Shown: positions 24,096 to 33,339 of the stretch, one piece after another | Position numbering within the stretch: position 1 is the first letter of the stretch | How the letters are laid out: each line of letters begins with the position of its first letter | From: Ctenosaura bakeri | Taxonomy: Eukaryota > Chordata > Lepidosauria > Squamata > Iguanidae | DNA length: 64,000 nt | NCBI GenBank assembly: GCA_948474755.1 | Contig: CAOLHI010001013.1 | Location: forward strand, 310,001 to 374,000 | Direction of reading: 5' to 3' | Position numbers and translations under genes: made by a program | Notes under the pieces: generated by a model | The model's database searches: none | What the model saw: only the letters and a program-made list of their open reading frames with translations | Told to the model about the DNA's origin: nothing

Positions 24096-25319
24096 TATAC
24101 AAGGGAAAATCCTAGAAAACAAGTGAAATGTATAATTGATTATACACTGCTAGTATACTTCCTAGCAATTAAAGTAATGTAATAACTGAAATAACGTCTT
24201 TATATGATATGACTAATAGTAATTAAGTTTAATTTTATTAAAAAACAAATGTAAAACCAATTAAAAGTAATAATAATTAAATTAATTAAAATATAATAAT
24301 TAAATTTGTTTCTTCTGATAAAATGAAAGCCAGTCATAGTGATAATTTACAATCATGGTGCATAATTCAGACAACCTTTGCATACTTCCACTCCTTTCCT
24401 GCTGTTGACCCACCTTCTCAGCAGCACTACTTTGGAAAAAAATCTGTACCTGAAGAATGACATGCACCCAATGGCACACATAAAGGGAACAGCTACATCT
24501 GGCCCTTTATCTAATACTCAATGCACCTCAAACATAATAAATATAGTCACAGTGAAATATGCTTGAGAACTACATGCCACTGTAATCAAACAAACTATGG
24601 TGGATTAAAATGCATATGTGCTGGTTTAAATCACAAGCACAGCACAGCATATATATTTCCAGTAGTCTACTTAGCAGAATAATGTAAACTATATTTGGAA
24701 AAGTATACAACTAAACAGTGAAATGCTTACATACCCAAGTCTTTCCAAGTTTCTGGGAATCAAAGATGGAGGGACATTAGTTTCCCATTGCACATATCTC
24801 AGGAGAAGAAAATATTATTTATTCTACAGACATTACTAGAAGTGTATCTGGTTATAAACTGTCACAAGGGACTGGAGCATGAGTTGAACTTCAGAAGACT
24901 TGGTTATTTCTACTTCATCAAAAGTCTCCTACAGCACATTCATAATCCCACTTGACAAAGTTCCCCATTTGTAAAACTATCAAATACAGTCTCCTATGTA
25001 AGAAGGATATCATTTAATCTGTAGAAAATGCTCAAATATGGCAATCGTAGATACACAGTAAATATTTGGAGGAGGAGAAAACACATGATCCAATGGAGGA
25101 AACTGATCTAGTTTATGGCATGGTCTTGCCTCACTTCCCCATCTGTAAAAAGAAATGTGAATACAGCTTTGCAATTTGTCTTTTGACAGTTATGGATAGA
25201 AAAGTTTTTCCTAGTGTCCAGGAGTGATTATACAGCTTGTGTAGTTCTTTCCTGCATTCAACGGCCAGCAGCAAGTTAAAATGCGGCAGAAGGCAAAAGG
25301 AAGATAAGGGCACAGTCCA

Positions 25320-25545
25320 CAGAATTAGCCACTACTTTAAGTGATAACCACCAACTTGGACAGCTTTAAAATGGGATTACACAAATTCATGGAAAATAAG
25401 GCTATCAATGGCTACCAATAACAGCCTGAACTATCTCCAGAATGTAATAGATTAAAATCAGTTGTACTAGAACATAAGTGGGAAGATGTTCTCGCACTCA
25501 TGCCTGGCTTCTAAGCAGCATCCTATTGATATCTGGTTGATAATA
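25320..25545 (+). mobile_element. CR1/L2-clade LINE 3' fragment
   Basis: GGACAGCTTTAAAATGGGAT, ATGGCTACCAATAACAGCC, GAAGATGTTCTCGCACTCAT and CTTCTAAGCAGCATCCTATT match the region seen at 3395-3790 and 53125-53465. Confidence 0.55.
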
Positions 25546-25811
25546 ATGGGGAAAATATTCTGCACAAGATAGGTTTGGATTGCTCTAGCAGGCTTTCTTT
25601 CTTCATAATGCTTGTCTCCAAGATGAGAAAATCAACTTCTGGAAGTGTAGAAATTATTTCTTACGTTTATGTAAGCCTGAGGAAAGATGGCGGCAGTGGC
25701 AGGAAAAAAAGGGGGAAGGAGTATAAGGAAGAGAAAAGTGTGGGGAGCGGTAATAAGATACGGTGTCACTAGAAAACTGTATCTTTTCCAATCCTGGGGA
25801 AAAATGTGTCA

Positions 25812-25937
25812 CAGGCCCTTTCCGCATCACCCTCCCAAACCACCATAGGGATGGGAGAAGGACGGGACCATGACAACGGTTCTACATGATGCTTTAACGA
25901 TCCTGACCTTCTCCCATCCCCAGGTGGTACAATCATA
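25812..25937. mobile_element. Short palindromic element, possibly truncated MITE
   Basis: The start (AGGCCCTTTCCGCATCACC) resembles the terminus of the 6561 MITE. Inside, ACCACCATAGGGATGGGAGA and TTCTCCCATCCCCAGGTGGT form an inverted pair. The matching right terminus is not seen. Confidence 0.5.
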
Positions 25938-26523
25938 GATTAAATCATTGACGGATTTTCCCTGTCAATGACCTGCAATTGCACCACCATCTCAGACTTT
26001 CCTCTCCTGCAGAAGCCTGGGAAGCGCAATGGCTGTGCTTCCCCCTTCAGCGCAGCCTGAGACGGCACCCAGCTGTGCTGCAGAGGGAAGAGGTGTGGCC
26101 AAGGTGCTTCCTTCTTGACAGAGCCAACAGGTAGGTGCAGAGGGGAGCACTCCTGTTGCACTCCCATCCCAGCAGAGTTGATGCCAGGATCCCCACCAGA
26201 ACACTCTGTGAAAAGATATGGTGCAGAAAACCTGTAGACTGAGAAACATCCTATCAGCATCCCAAAACATTATGCCATTTTGTGGCTTATTCTGTTACTT
26301 GAGACTGTGAGACATTATGAAGCATACTATTAAGACAGGAGAAAATATTATAAATGCAACATTTTTACTCCAAAGAAAGACAGCATTATCACCAATGTTT
26401 CTTCTAGGATTAGCAACCCAGGAAATTTCCAGGTCAGCACTTTCAAAAGCCAGGTTCTCTCTTACCTTCTTCAGACAACAGGAAACTGAATGAAGGATTA
26501 CAAACCTTAACAGTAGTGCTTAC

Positions 26524-26870
26524 CAGGCCGCCACAGAGACTGAAGACTGCTGTGTGCATTTCCTGTGAATTGACATGCCCACGAAAGAAGCAATGGTGCA
26601 GATCTGAGGTTGGATGTTTTTTTGTGGCTCCCAAATGCACCTCAGCATAGTGAGAAGCAATGAAACTTGTGTCAGCACTCAAATTCAGCTGGAAAACCTG
26701 TCCATAGGCAGTGAGGTGGTAATGGGTCCTAAAAGAATTGGGCTCCACATGTGCCTCCATGCTTCTTTTCCTCCTTTTGAAGTGGTGAGTGTGAGGAAAA
26801 GCTTCTCCAAACTCATTCACTCGTGTAGGTGTCACTATTTCATATGATGACAGGTGCTTCACCAAAGCCT
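26524..26870 (-). CDS. ADAMTS20: ADAMTS20 exon 2: N-terminal prodomain
   Basis: The exon encodes residues 31-146 of the predicted protein. The acceptor is TTTGTTGCAG, ending at 26871. The donor is CTG|GTAAGC, with the intron starting at 26523. The first two bases complete a Glu codon with the last base of exon 1. The segment reads YEIVTPTRVNEFGEAFPHTH, then a basic RRKR site (residues 63-66), the FRTHYHLTAYGQ and FQLNLSAD core of the ADAMTS propeptide fold, and conserved Cys124 and Cys143 (motifs HHCFFRG and FSLCGGL). Asn93 is in an NLS glycosylation sequon. The early dibasic site corresponds to RQKR in human ADAMTS20 and a similar site in ADAMTS9, where propeptide processing at more than one position is known. 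The exon is intact, without stops or frameshifts. Confidence 0.9.
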
Positions 26871-26999
26871 CTGCAACAAATCAGCAAAGGGACTGATGTC
26901 AGCAAATGGACAGCCAATACATTCTATCAAAGGAGATCATTCTGAGCCAGAGTCAGGCACTGTCTAGAGACTAAAGGCCAATCTCCCCTCTGCCTGTGC

Positions 27000-28748
27000 C
27001 AGCCTGCCCCAACAGTGTTCCCAAATACTCCCCCAAGTGTCTTCCCAAATACCTCTCTTTATCCAAATCCTTCCCAAGATGATGACTGGAAGTGAAGTTG
27101 CATCACCTCCAACTAACACTTTGAAAAGGATGCTATCAAAACTAGAGCTATCTGGGTATCCTGAGTGGCATTCTGCATGGCACTGGGGTGTTCTGCACCT
27201 TTAGAAGGCACTCTGCCTAGTTCTCAGCAGAAAAAATGCCTGAAAATCATGCCAGTTTCTTCCTAAAAACTGAGGGGGTGGTGGGCCTTTGGGGACTCGT
27301 GGATGGCTTCGGCCACATTTTTCCACATATCCAACCTAGGCTATCAACCTTCTGGGATAACTGGTATAACCAAATGCGCTCTTCTGAAAATGCACAGAAA
27401 CTCAAATGCTGTTTCCACCACCACCTCATGCCTGAACTTGTGCAGCACAGGTGTTCATGCTCAGACTAAACTAAATTTAATCTACATACATTAATGAGAT
27501 TCTCCCCATATTCTGCATCCATGTGCCTAGCCATACCAAAAGACTTCCAACTTCAATAAAATGTGTGATTTTCAACACTGCAGCACTTGGTCATATTTTC
27601 AAGTACTGTAGTGTACATGCGAGCAAACGCAGTATGCAGGGGCAGCCAGTTGATCCATTGCTGTGGGAGGAGCTAGTCTGAGTTGTATGGAGCCATCCAA
27701 GTGCTGGACCCTATTCCCAAGAGAAAGTCAGCATCTGGAGAAGGGCCATACCACTGGGAGCAGTTGCAGGGGGAGGAGCAGCCATGAAACCAAGTATGAA
27801 TTTGCCACCTTTACACCAATGGATCTACCAACCACTCTTGCACCAGTGTGAGATCAGAAGAGTGAGATCCAGTCCTCTTCTATTCACTCACATCTCACCA
27901 ACCATACAAAGATGTATGCCTGTGCCTATTTGTGGGCTAAATTCCTAGGCACCCTGTTAAAACTACAATAGTCGATACGTTAGCCAACAGACGAAGAAGA
28001 TCACATAAATGTTATAGATCACTGGGGCGTTTGATTTGTGGAATGCTTTGCCAGCTGTAATATGCAGAAATAAAGTGAAATACTTGCAAATAATACATAG
28101 CACACTATTTATAGGACCGTGCACACTCACTCAAGTCCCCTCCCCTCTGCATTAAAGCAGCTCCAATGACATTGAACTATTATCCACTAAATCTGGATTG
28201 CAGACTTTACTATCTAACACACACTTAGGACTTAACACAGCACTTAATCTAAACCAGAGCTGAATCCTGGAGTTGGTTCAGCCCTGAAATAGATGGCTTC
28301 ACATTATCCAAAGTGAGTTGCAGCAGAGCCAGCCCACCACATTTTGCTGTCTGAGACAAAATCAAAATGCTTTCCCCCTCCTTCATTTCACATTTAGAAT
28401 CCCACTATTCTAGTAGATGAACTCTTTTCAATACTGGCAGTGGAGCAGTGTCCTCCATCACATTTAACTGCAAAAAACTTAAAACATGCAGAATATAAGG
28501 ACGGTTAGTCTAAACTATGGAACGTCCATTCAATCAATTGCTGAATGATGAGTCAACACATAGATAAGTCTCATTGATTGAACAGATCTACTGGTCAGAC
28601 TAAGAACAGGATTTAGGTTACCAAGTGGCATTCACAGTTCTTCTTCCAAGAGTGTGCTTGGTGCGGAGGGCTCAGGAAGAAATGCTCAGAGAATACCAGC
28701 ACCTGCAGCCAGCACCTGCTACCTGAGATGGTGCACATCTCATTGTAA
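27000..28748. other. Intron 1 upper part is 26871-29560; this stretch has no recognised feature
   Basis: This is ordinary intronic DNA. It has several short open frames but no recognised repeat, exon or RNA gene. Confidence 0.4.
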
Positions 28749-28926
28749 GGCCACTTCCGCACTAGACTGTTACAGCACTGTTATTCCACTTTCAATATCC
28801 TACAGAATTCTGGAGTTTGCAGTTTAGGGAGGGACCTCAAAGGATTCCATAGGATGTTGAAAACCCCAGGATTCCATAGGATGTTGAAACTGGAATAACA
28901 GCACTATAACAGTCTACTAATGACCT
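28749..28926. mobile_element. Palindromic MITE, family A, rearranged copy
   Basis: The left arm is GGCCACTTCCGCACTAGACT with TTACAGCACTGTTATTCCAC. The right arm is TGGAATAACAGCACTATAAC. A 26-bp internal unit (beginning AGGATTCCATAGGATGTTG) is duplicated in tandem at about 28838-28888, a change not seen in the other copies. Confidence 0.75.
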
Positions 28927-29067
28927 AACTCAACCTTACTCCTGCGAATATACAGTACTTCTCCATCCCTTCTAAATAACTATACACTTTTTTTTTTCAA
29001 AAAAACAAAACAAAACCCGTGCAGGCATTTCTTTACTAGGGCTGTATTTTTCACTGAAGAGAACCGC

Positions 29068-29222
29068 TATGGTGTGGCGGTTTGACTATGTCCAACCTAT
29101 GTCAAACCCACCGGTGACTTTGGGCGCGCCACACACATTCAGCCCCTAGAAATCCCGTGACAGGTTCTTCTCAGCGTCGCCATCAGTCAGAAACGACTTG
29201 AAGGCACACAACAACAGCAACT
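29068..29222 (+). mobile_element. tRNA-derived SINE with internal deletion, at the edge of the CpG island
   Basis: The head GGTGTGGCGGTTTGACTATG and the tail GTCGCCATCAGTCAGAAACG, ACTTGAAGGCACACAACAAC are present. The central part with the B box is missing or degraded. It still holds several CpGs. It lies 340 bp or more below the exon 1 donor in intron 1, antisense to the gene. Confidence 0.7.
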
Positions 29223-29511
29223 TTTCATTTGGACGAGTCTAATTATAACCCTACTGGGGAGGTGAGGAAGACAAGGTCCGCCACCTCGCCCCATTCGGGG
29301 GCCATTAACCGAGCAGCAAGGCTCCGCTCCCGCCTCTTTCCTCGCCGCGCAGAGCGCCCTCTTCCCGCACGTGCAGCGCGCCCTCCGCTGGCGCACGCGC
29401 GTTGGCCTCGAGGCGTGATTCGCACCCGGGTTCCTAGAGAGCCGCGGGCGACCGCTTCCAACCCCAGAGACCTCTTGACAGGCGTTACGCGCGGAGGAGG
29501 CAGCCACATAT

Positions 29512-29529
29512 GCGCGCGCGCGCGCGCGC
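29512..29529. repeat. (GC)n alternating dinucleotide tract
   Basis: About nine GC/CG units lie 31 bp below the exon 1 donor, inside intron 1 and the CpG island. Pure alternating CG is a known Z-DNA former and is rare in methylated vertebrate genomes. Confidence 0.9.
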
Positions 29530-29560
29530 TCCCACTCCCCACCCGCGACTTTCTCGTTAC

Positions 29561-29651
29561 CTTGCTTGGGGTGCAGGCGGAGTTCCCACGTTCTGGAGGC
29601 GAGAAAGGCAAGGAGGTAGAGGAGCCCGGCGAAGCCCTCGGAGACCCGCAT
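29561..29651 (-). CDS. ADAMTS20: ADAMTS20 exon 1, coding part: start codon and signal peptide
   Basis: The exon encodes 30 codons plus one base. It starts at the ATG at 29651-29649, which has A at -3. The N-terminus has a hydrophobic core (residues 8-18, GFAGLLYLLAF region), as expected of a signal peptide, followed by RTWELRLHPKQ, which resembles the human RSWEVDFHPRQE. The donor is AAG|GTAACG at 29560. The frame is open upstream to another ATG at 29792, which would add 47 Arg/Ala-rich residues. I chose 29651 because it gives the human N-terminal length and puts the hydrophobic segment at the start. The exon lies in the CpG island, so the upstream extension may simply reflect GC-rich DNA lacking stops. 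Confidence 0.85.
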
Positions 29652-30454
29652 GGTTCCCTCTGCCTCCCTCGTCGTGAGGGAAACCTGCGCCGCCGCCGCC
29701 GTCCTTCGCTCGCTCAGGGACGCCGCCGACGCCGCCACCTCAGTGGCCGCAGCCGCCCGCCGGCCGGGCCGACTTCGGAGTGCGCGGCTCATTCATGTTC
29801 CCGCGGCGCCCCCCCCCCCGCTTGTCCCCTCCTGCCCTCGCCGCGTCTCTCTCCTCGCCTTGCTCAGCCTCCCGTTCGCCCAGAGCACTCGCTTTGCGGT
29901 CCCTTCTGCGCGTCGGGCTGTCCCCTCACGTTCGCTTCTCCCGAGCGCGCTGCTCGCTCCTTCGCCGCCGCCCAAGAAGGAGAGGATGCCAGCTCCGCCG
30001 CCTCTCCGGCCACCCCGGGACCCCCGACATCAAAGGATCTGCCCGCCCCCTTGGGGCAGGGACCTCACCCGTGATTGGAGGAGTCCGAAGCTACCTACTC
30101 GCGCCCTCTCCCACATTACACATCCTCGACAGTCTCCGGCTTCTTGCGAGGGGCATAACAGGAAGGAGTCGGCGCTGTGGCCGCGGCGAGCTGGCCGTTT
30201 TCGTTTATTCATTCATTCCTTTTATCTCCGAGGCGCAGGCCAGAGGAGTGGGGGGGGGTCACACACACACCCAGATGGGAACAGCCAGTCTGAAATCCCC
30301 TCGAGTACCGAGTTAGAAAGTTTTCGTGAATAAAGCATGGAAACTTCAAACCCCAACTGTAAGGCTGCAGACTCTACTCGCACCCTGGACTTGCCCAGGA
30401 GTTACATCCGACTAAACGGGCTGCTCATTTGAAACTCAAGGATCGTTGATCTTA

Positions 30455-30715
30455 GAATCGTAGAATCATAGAAATGTAGAGTTGGAAGAGACCACATGGG
30501 TCCTCCAGTCCAACCCCCTGCCCTGCAGGAACACCCTCAAAGCACTCCCGACAGATGGCCATCAAACCTCTGCTTAAAAACCTCCAAGGAAGGAGACTCC
30601 ACTACACTCCCAGGCAGCACATTCCACTGCCGGACAGCCCTGACTGTCAGGAAGTTCTTCCTGAGGTTCAACTGGAATCTCCCTTCCTGCAGCTAATGCT
30701 TCATGTCTTCTCCTG
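30455..30715 (-). mobile_element. CR1 LINE 3' end, minus orientation
   Basis: On the plus strand: AGAATCATAGAAATGTAGAG, GTTGGAAGAGACCACATGGG, CTCAAAGCACTCCCGACAGA and CCTGACTGTCAGGAAGTTCT. It is longer than, and closely related to, the copy at 10270-10455. Confidence 0.75.
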
Positions 30716-30738
30716 CTGTAGCCAGAGTGGAACACTCT

Positions 30739-30912
30739 CAGTTTGGTCATCTTGCCTTTTAGAGAGAATTCAACCTTGATTTGCTCTTGATCCCATTTGT
30801 TTGTCTTTTTGGCAGTCCCTGGCATCCCTAGAACTCTCCTCCAACACATTTCAGAAGAGTTGATTCTCTTCCCATCAGATATCTTCACTGTCCAGCTTTC
30901 ACAACTCTGCAT
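30739..30912 (-). mobile_element. RTE/BovB- or L1-like ORF fragment
   Basis: One open minus-strand frame of about 58 codons reads CESWTVKISDGKRINSSEM then CWRRVLGMPGTAKKTNK and IKVEFSLKGKMTKL. This matches the C-terminal 'CWRRMLR.PWTARRTN...I..E.SLEG.M.KL' block found downstream of RT in RTE/BovB and some L1 elements. It fuses to the CR1 remnant at 30715, so it is a fragment. Assignment between BovB and L1 needs a database search. Confidence 0.6.
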
Positions 30913-31020
30913 AGAAAACAGAAATGGGGTGGCATGGGCAATCTGACTAGTACTGCCTAATATTCAACATAGACCTAGTGATTGCTCATGTCCCTTTAAC
31001 AGCCTCGTATCTCAAGATCT

Positions 31021-31216
31021 TTGTTGTGGTTGTTATGTGCCTTCAAGTCACTTTCAACTTATGGTGTCCCTAAGGCAAACTTATCACAGGGCTTTATGGG
31101 TCTGAGTGTCTGTGATATGCTCAAGGTCACCCAATGGGTTTCCATGACTGAGTAGGGAATCAAATCATCATCTCCAGGATCTCAGTCCAATGCTCAGACC
31201 ACCACACTGGCTCTCA
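31021..31216 (-). mobile_element. tRNA-derived SINE, minus orientation
   Basis: On the plus strand it starts TTGTTGTGGTTGTTATGTGC, CTTCAAGTCACTTTCAACTT (tail complement) and ends CCACACTGGCTCTC (head complement). The B-box complement is degraded (AGGGAATCAAATCATC). Confidence 0.8.
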
Positions 31217-31673
31217 AGACCTTAGACAGCACTTAAATAATGACTGGTAACTGTCATCTAATAACTCTGACACAGAGTTGTTGAAAGTTAATCTTTGGGT
31301 TGCCTCTTATTCCACCACATGGAGTACAGCCTAAGGCATGTATCAAAAACAGAAATAAAAAGAGCTGATCTGATCCAATTGGGTCAGGAGGGGAAATCCT
31401 CCAGAGGAGATTTTTGGAGTGACTGGCAGCATATGAGGAAGGGAAAGGAAGAGAATTCTCTCATGGAAGCACTCAGCCACCAGCATAGTGCTGGACTTAG
31501 GCCAATGAGAGGCCAATTTATGTCAATGATTAAAAGCCATAATACACTATTAAATAAAAGACTTGATGTTCCGGTTTATGTGTTGCTTTTCCTCCTAAAA
31601 GCAACTTTGAAGGAATTTCCACAAAAGAAGGCAAAGATCTATAATTGATATTACCAAGAGAAAATGTACAGTA

Positions 31674-32388
31674 CAGGTATACCTCAGTTAACAAAGTAGA
31701 TGTGTTCTTCAGTATTGCTTGTTTAACAGAAGGTTGTGTAGCAAAAAGAGAAGATGGAAAAATAAGGTTAGATTCCTACACCACAAAAAGGAAGAGCAGT
31801 TCAATGTGTTTCAGCAAGCATTTTATTCAAAACTAACAACACACACACATGAAGTGAAACAACCTGGTCAGGTAAGCCTTGCATAAGTAAATAAAAACCT
31901 TTTGAACCTTCTAGAGACCATTTGAAAGCTTCTTCCAGAATGCATCCAGAATTGATTTTTCTTTCATCAGCCTTCACTTATGATTTTCATTTTGGTGGCC
32001 AAACTTAATAATCTACACTTCTTAAACATGCTATGGGTAGTTGAGGAGACAGGCTAACCACTTTTCAATTTTCTATATGATGACTTTATGGAGTCAGCTA
32101 CTGTTTACTTTCCCTGTTGTAGGAAGGCACGCACAACTATACCAGGATCAGCTAGAGTAAAATCCAGTCTTTTGCAGCTCAGTTTTTATTGCAATTTTTA
32201 CTGCAGACAAACTGCTGTAATAAAATACCAAAAGTCTACATTTCTTCAGTTCTCTTTCATCATCCTCTCATTGGAGAAACAACTAAAAAAAAACCTTCCA
32301 GGTAGATAGAGGATGAGAAAAAGAGAGATGGGCGGCATTTAGGAGTGTAAAAATTGGTTGTCTCTCCTTTTGTTAACTGGTTTCCCTG
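31674..32388. mobile_element. pogo/Tigger-like DNA element
   Basis: The left end CAGGTATACCTCAGTTAACA follows TA (31672-31673). The right end is the inverted TGTTAACTGGTTTCCCTG, followed by CA. The 715-bp length and short frames imply a non-autonomous or decayed copy. CAGG.ATACCTC with a TA target is typical of Tigger-type ends. Confidence 0.6.
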
Positions 32389-32680
32389 CAGTAGAAACAA
32401 CTTAAAAACAATATAATATGCTTTTAATAATAAAAATGTTTATCCACAATATACCAAACCTAGACCAAACATGCTGTTCTCCACACACATTAAACCATTC
32501 TTTTAGACTACTCCATAAAAATGAAAATGGTTTTATTAGTTGGTTTAAACCAATGGTTCTTTTCTTTACTAGGAACCCCTTACAAATAGAATTTTTTGCT
32601 GGAGACCCCAAAATTTAAATATTTAATCTTAGATTTACATTTTCAAATATGTATTTATTTATTTATTTATTAAAGGTTTC

Positions 32681-32866
32681 TAGAGACTAGGATTCAAATC
32701 CACACTCAGATACTGGGTAACCTTGGGGAAGCCACATTCTCTCAGCCACAGAGGAAGGCAAAGGCAAACCCTCTCTGAACAAATCTTGCACAAAAAAAAA
32801 AAAAACTTGTAAAAGGTTAATTTTAGGGTTGTCATAACTCAGAAGTGACATGAAGGCACACCACAA
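32681..32866 (+). mobile_element. tRNA-derived SINE, 5'-truncated
   Basis: It begins in the B-box area (AGGATTCAAATCCACACTC). It continues with AACCTTGGGGAAGCCACATT, AAACCCTCTCTGAACAAATC and the tail GTTGTCATAACTCAGAAGTG, ACATGAAGGCACACCAC. It contains a 14-A run near 32790. Confidence 0.75.
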
Positions 32867-32936
32867 TGAAGTGCCACTGACAGCAGAGGTTCTTTCTAGC
32901 CATCTTGTCTTCCCCCCTTTGAAAACTTTCAAAGGG

Positions 32937-33098
32937 GATCCTAAGGTGAACCTGTCATGAGGATTTTCTTCACAAGATTTGTTCCCTTTGCCTTTCTCTG
33001 AGGCTGAGAAAATGTGGCTTGCTTGAGGTAACTCAGTGGGCTTCCATGGCCAAGGGGAGATTCAAACTCTGGTCTCCAGAGTCATAGTTTGGGTGTGT
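32937..33098 (-). mobile_element. tRNA-derived SINE, minus orientation, 3'-truncated
   Basis: On the plus strand: TCCTAAGGTGAACCTGTCAT, CTGAGGCTGAGAAAATGTGG and GGGAGATTCAAACTCTGGTC (B-box complement). It faces the SINE at 32681-32866, forming an inverted pair. Confidence 0.7.
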
Positions 33099-33339
33099 GC
33101 AAACTGTCACCACGCCCCTTTCATCAGGGATGCTGCAGCAGCAGGGATACACGTGCATGTGCCCAAATTCTTCCATTCTTTGAGGAAGCTGTTTCATTAC
33201 CTGCAACCCCCCTGCTGCCATGTCCCTATTCCTGCTGCTGCTGTTTGTATCCAGCAGCAGGGTTTTGAAGACTCCCTTTGAGGGGTCCATGGACCCCAAG
33301 GGGTCCTCAGACCCCAGGTGAAGATCCAGTAGTTTAAAC

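Larger units (their letters stand above)
1..29651 (-). other. ADAMTS20: ADAMTS20 gene, 5' portion (four exons, continues past position 1)
   Basis: ADAMTS20 is a secreted, zinc-dependent ADAMTS protease of the ADAMTS9/20 (GON-1) subgroup. In mouse it acts in versican turnover and melanoblast survival and migration (the belted mutant). The four exons here join as 29651-29561, 26870-26524, 13867-13702 and 2671-2415, with GT/AG borders and compatible phases (1, 0, 1, 0), to give 287 codons. The product is a signal peptide, the complete prodomain with two dibasic sites, and the first 36 residues of the mature enzyme. The catalytic zinc motif, disintegrin, thrombospondin and GON domains must lie beyond position 1. 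ADAMTS9 is the main alternative. The stretches VNEFGE, FRTHY..TAYGQ and MVTADA favour ADAMTS20 as I remember the two human proteins. A full-length alignment would settle this. Confidence 0.87.
29280..30260 (-). promoter_or_regulatory. CpG island and probable ADAMTS20 promoter
   Basis: This is the only long GC- and CpG-rich block in the window, and it surrounds coding exon 1. Upstream of the ATG (29652-30260) there are dense CpGs and C-rich tracts (a poly-C run near 29808-29819), and an inverted CCAAT box (ATTGG at 30074-30078, reading CCAAT on the minus strand). I see no convincing TATA box, so a dispersed CpG-island promoter is likely. The long open frames on both strands here arise from lack of TA-rich stop codons. 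The transcription start cannot be fixed from sequence. Confidence 0.7.
32552..33335. mobile_element. Possible hAT element carrying two SINEs
   Basis: The left side reads CAATGGTTCTTTTCTTTACT, AGGAACCCCTTACAAA and GGAGACCCCAAAA. The right side, inverted, reads ACTGGATCTTCACCTGGGGT and CTGAGGACCCC. This is the CAGTGGTTCTCAACCTGGGG..CCCC pattern of hAT ends. No clean 8-bp duplication was found. SINEs at 32681 and 32937 lie inside. Confidence 0.35.

Noticed and set aside
29229..30333. Long open frames on both strands in the CpG island (up to 281 codons)
   Set aside because: They overlap exon 1 and the promoter, are Arg/Pro/Ala-rich and arise from GC-rich DNA lacking stop codons; no domain and no splice context.
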